Part shown: piece after piece, positions 5,139 to 5,365 of the stretch
How positions within the stretch are numbered: the stretch's first letter is position 1
Layout of the letters: every line of letters begins with the position of its first letter
NCBI GenBank assembly: GCA_021828225.1
Contig: JAKASH010000276.1
Span: forward strand, 1 to 5,365
Reading direction: 5' to 3'
DNA: 5,365 nt
DNA from: Acidobacteriota bacterium
GTDB taxonomy: Bacteria; Acidobacteriota; Terriglobia; UBA7540
Notes under the pieces: generated by a model
Database searches by the model: none
Told to the model about the DNA's origin: nothing
The model's input: the letters and a program-made list of their open reading frames with translations, nothing else
Made by a program: the position numbers and the translations under genes

Positions 5139-5365
5139 AGCCGCGAAACGCCCGGGGCGGGGAAAAGCGCTGTCGCAGCCGTGCACAAGAATCGCAGGAG
5201 ACTTGACTGGGCTACGATGGCGCCGCCAGGGAGGCAAACATAGTCTGGCCAGACTTTTAATAACGAGCTAAGCCATTGAAAAATATAGATGAGTTTTGAA
5301 GACACCAAACATAAAAAATAAAAAAGAATTCTTTTTTTAAAAAACGAACCGGAGAAGTTATTGAA
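5139..5365. other. Intergenic end of window turning strongly AT-rich, possible leader of a downstream gene
   Basis: No gene is supported within these bases. TTGACT with a GCTACG motif nine bases downstream of its start (5203-5216) echoes the promoter at 4940. A perfect 14-bp palindrome AGTCTGGCCAGACT (5242-5255) is followed by TTTT. From about 5256 the sequence becomes very AT-rich. The window ends with GGAG (5351-5354) six bases before a TTG at 5361, which could be a ribosome site and start codon of a rightward gene, but only five bases of it would be visible. Confidence 0.35.
5320..5344. repeat. A/T palindrome block
   Basis: AAAAAAGAATTCTTTTTT (5320-5337) is a perfect 18-bp palindrome centred on GAATTC, and its T-run continues directly into an A-run (to 5344), forming a second overlapping palindrome. 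Such a block can act as a bent or easily melted DNA element or an UP-type element. It is too GC-poor to be a stable RNA terminator. Confidence 0.4.

Noticed and set aside
4949..5308. Minus-strand open frame of 119 codons
   Set aside because: It runs antisense through the terminator and small-RNA hairpins and has arbitrary composition.
1..5365. CRISPR array, insertion sequence or tRNA
   Set aside because: No regularly spaced repeats, transposase motifs, terminal inverted repeats or tRNA-like cloverleaf sequences were seen on either strand.

Overview
The window looks like chromosomal sequence from a fairly GC-rich Gram-negative bacterium. The mix of a sigma-54 activator, a terpene-cyclase-fold repeat protein, a DUF362 protein, a TadE-like pilus/secretion protein start and a possible PEP-CTERM-like tail would suit Acidobacteriota or a deltaproteobacterial-type lineage. 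That placement is inference from gene content; there is no rRNA or marker gene to settle it. Apart from the fragment at the right-hand side, every confident gene reads leftward (minus strand).

Layout, right to left along the direction of transcription. (1) Positions 2579-4009 (possibly to 4039) encode an NtrC-type sigma-54-dependent response regulator with an intact AAA+ core, GAFTGA loop and Fis-type helix-turn-helix, but a receiver domain missing most of its phosphorylation residues. (2) After 15 bases, 1565-2563 encodes a 332-residue protein with prenyltransferase/squalene-cyclase (QW-type) repeats and no DxDD catalytic motif. (3) Its stop overlaps the start of a 304-residue DUF362 protein (654-1568) by four bases (ATGA). 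The three genes look like one translationally coupled operon. A plausible housekeeping-type promoter lies at 4131-4159, with a striking triple GTAC element directly upstream of its -35. (4) At the far left edge, 1-143 holds the N-terminus of a TadE/TadG-like protein that runs out of the window, preceded by about 500 bases without a convincing gene.

The right-hand 1.3 kb (4040-5365) has no intact gene. It contains a candidate CRP/FNR-like site overlapping a perfect Shine-Dalgarno-like sequence, a frame-broken remnant of a Ser/Thr/Asn-rich secreted protein ending in a PEP-CTERM-like tail (about 4353-4859), and then a promoter (4940-4968) and strong intrinsic terminator (5106-5138) that together bracket a possible structured small RNA of about 160 nt. 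The last 100 bases turn very AT-rich and may be the leader of a gene just beyond the window.

The most interesting unit is the operon: a probably phosphorylation-independent sigma-54 activator co-expressed with a non-catalytic-looking cyclase-fold protein and a DUF362 protein. The second candidate is the promoter-to-terminator RNA unit.
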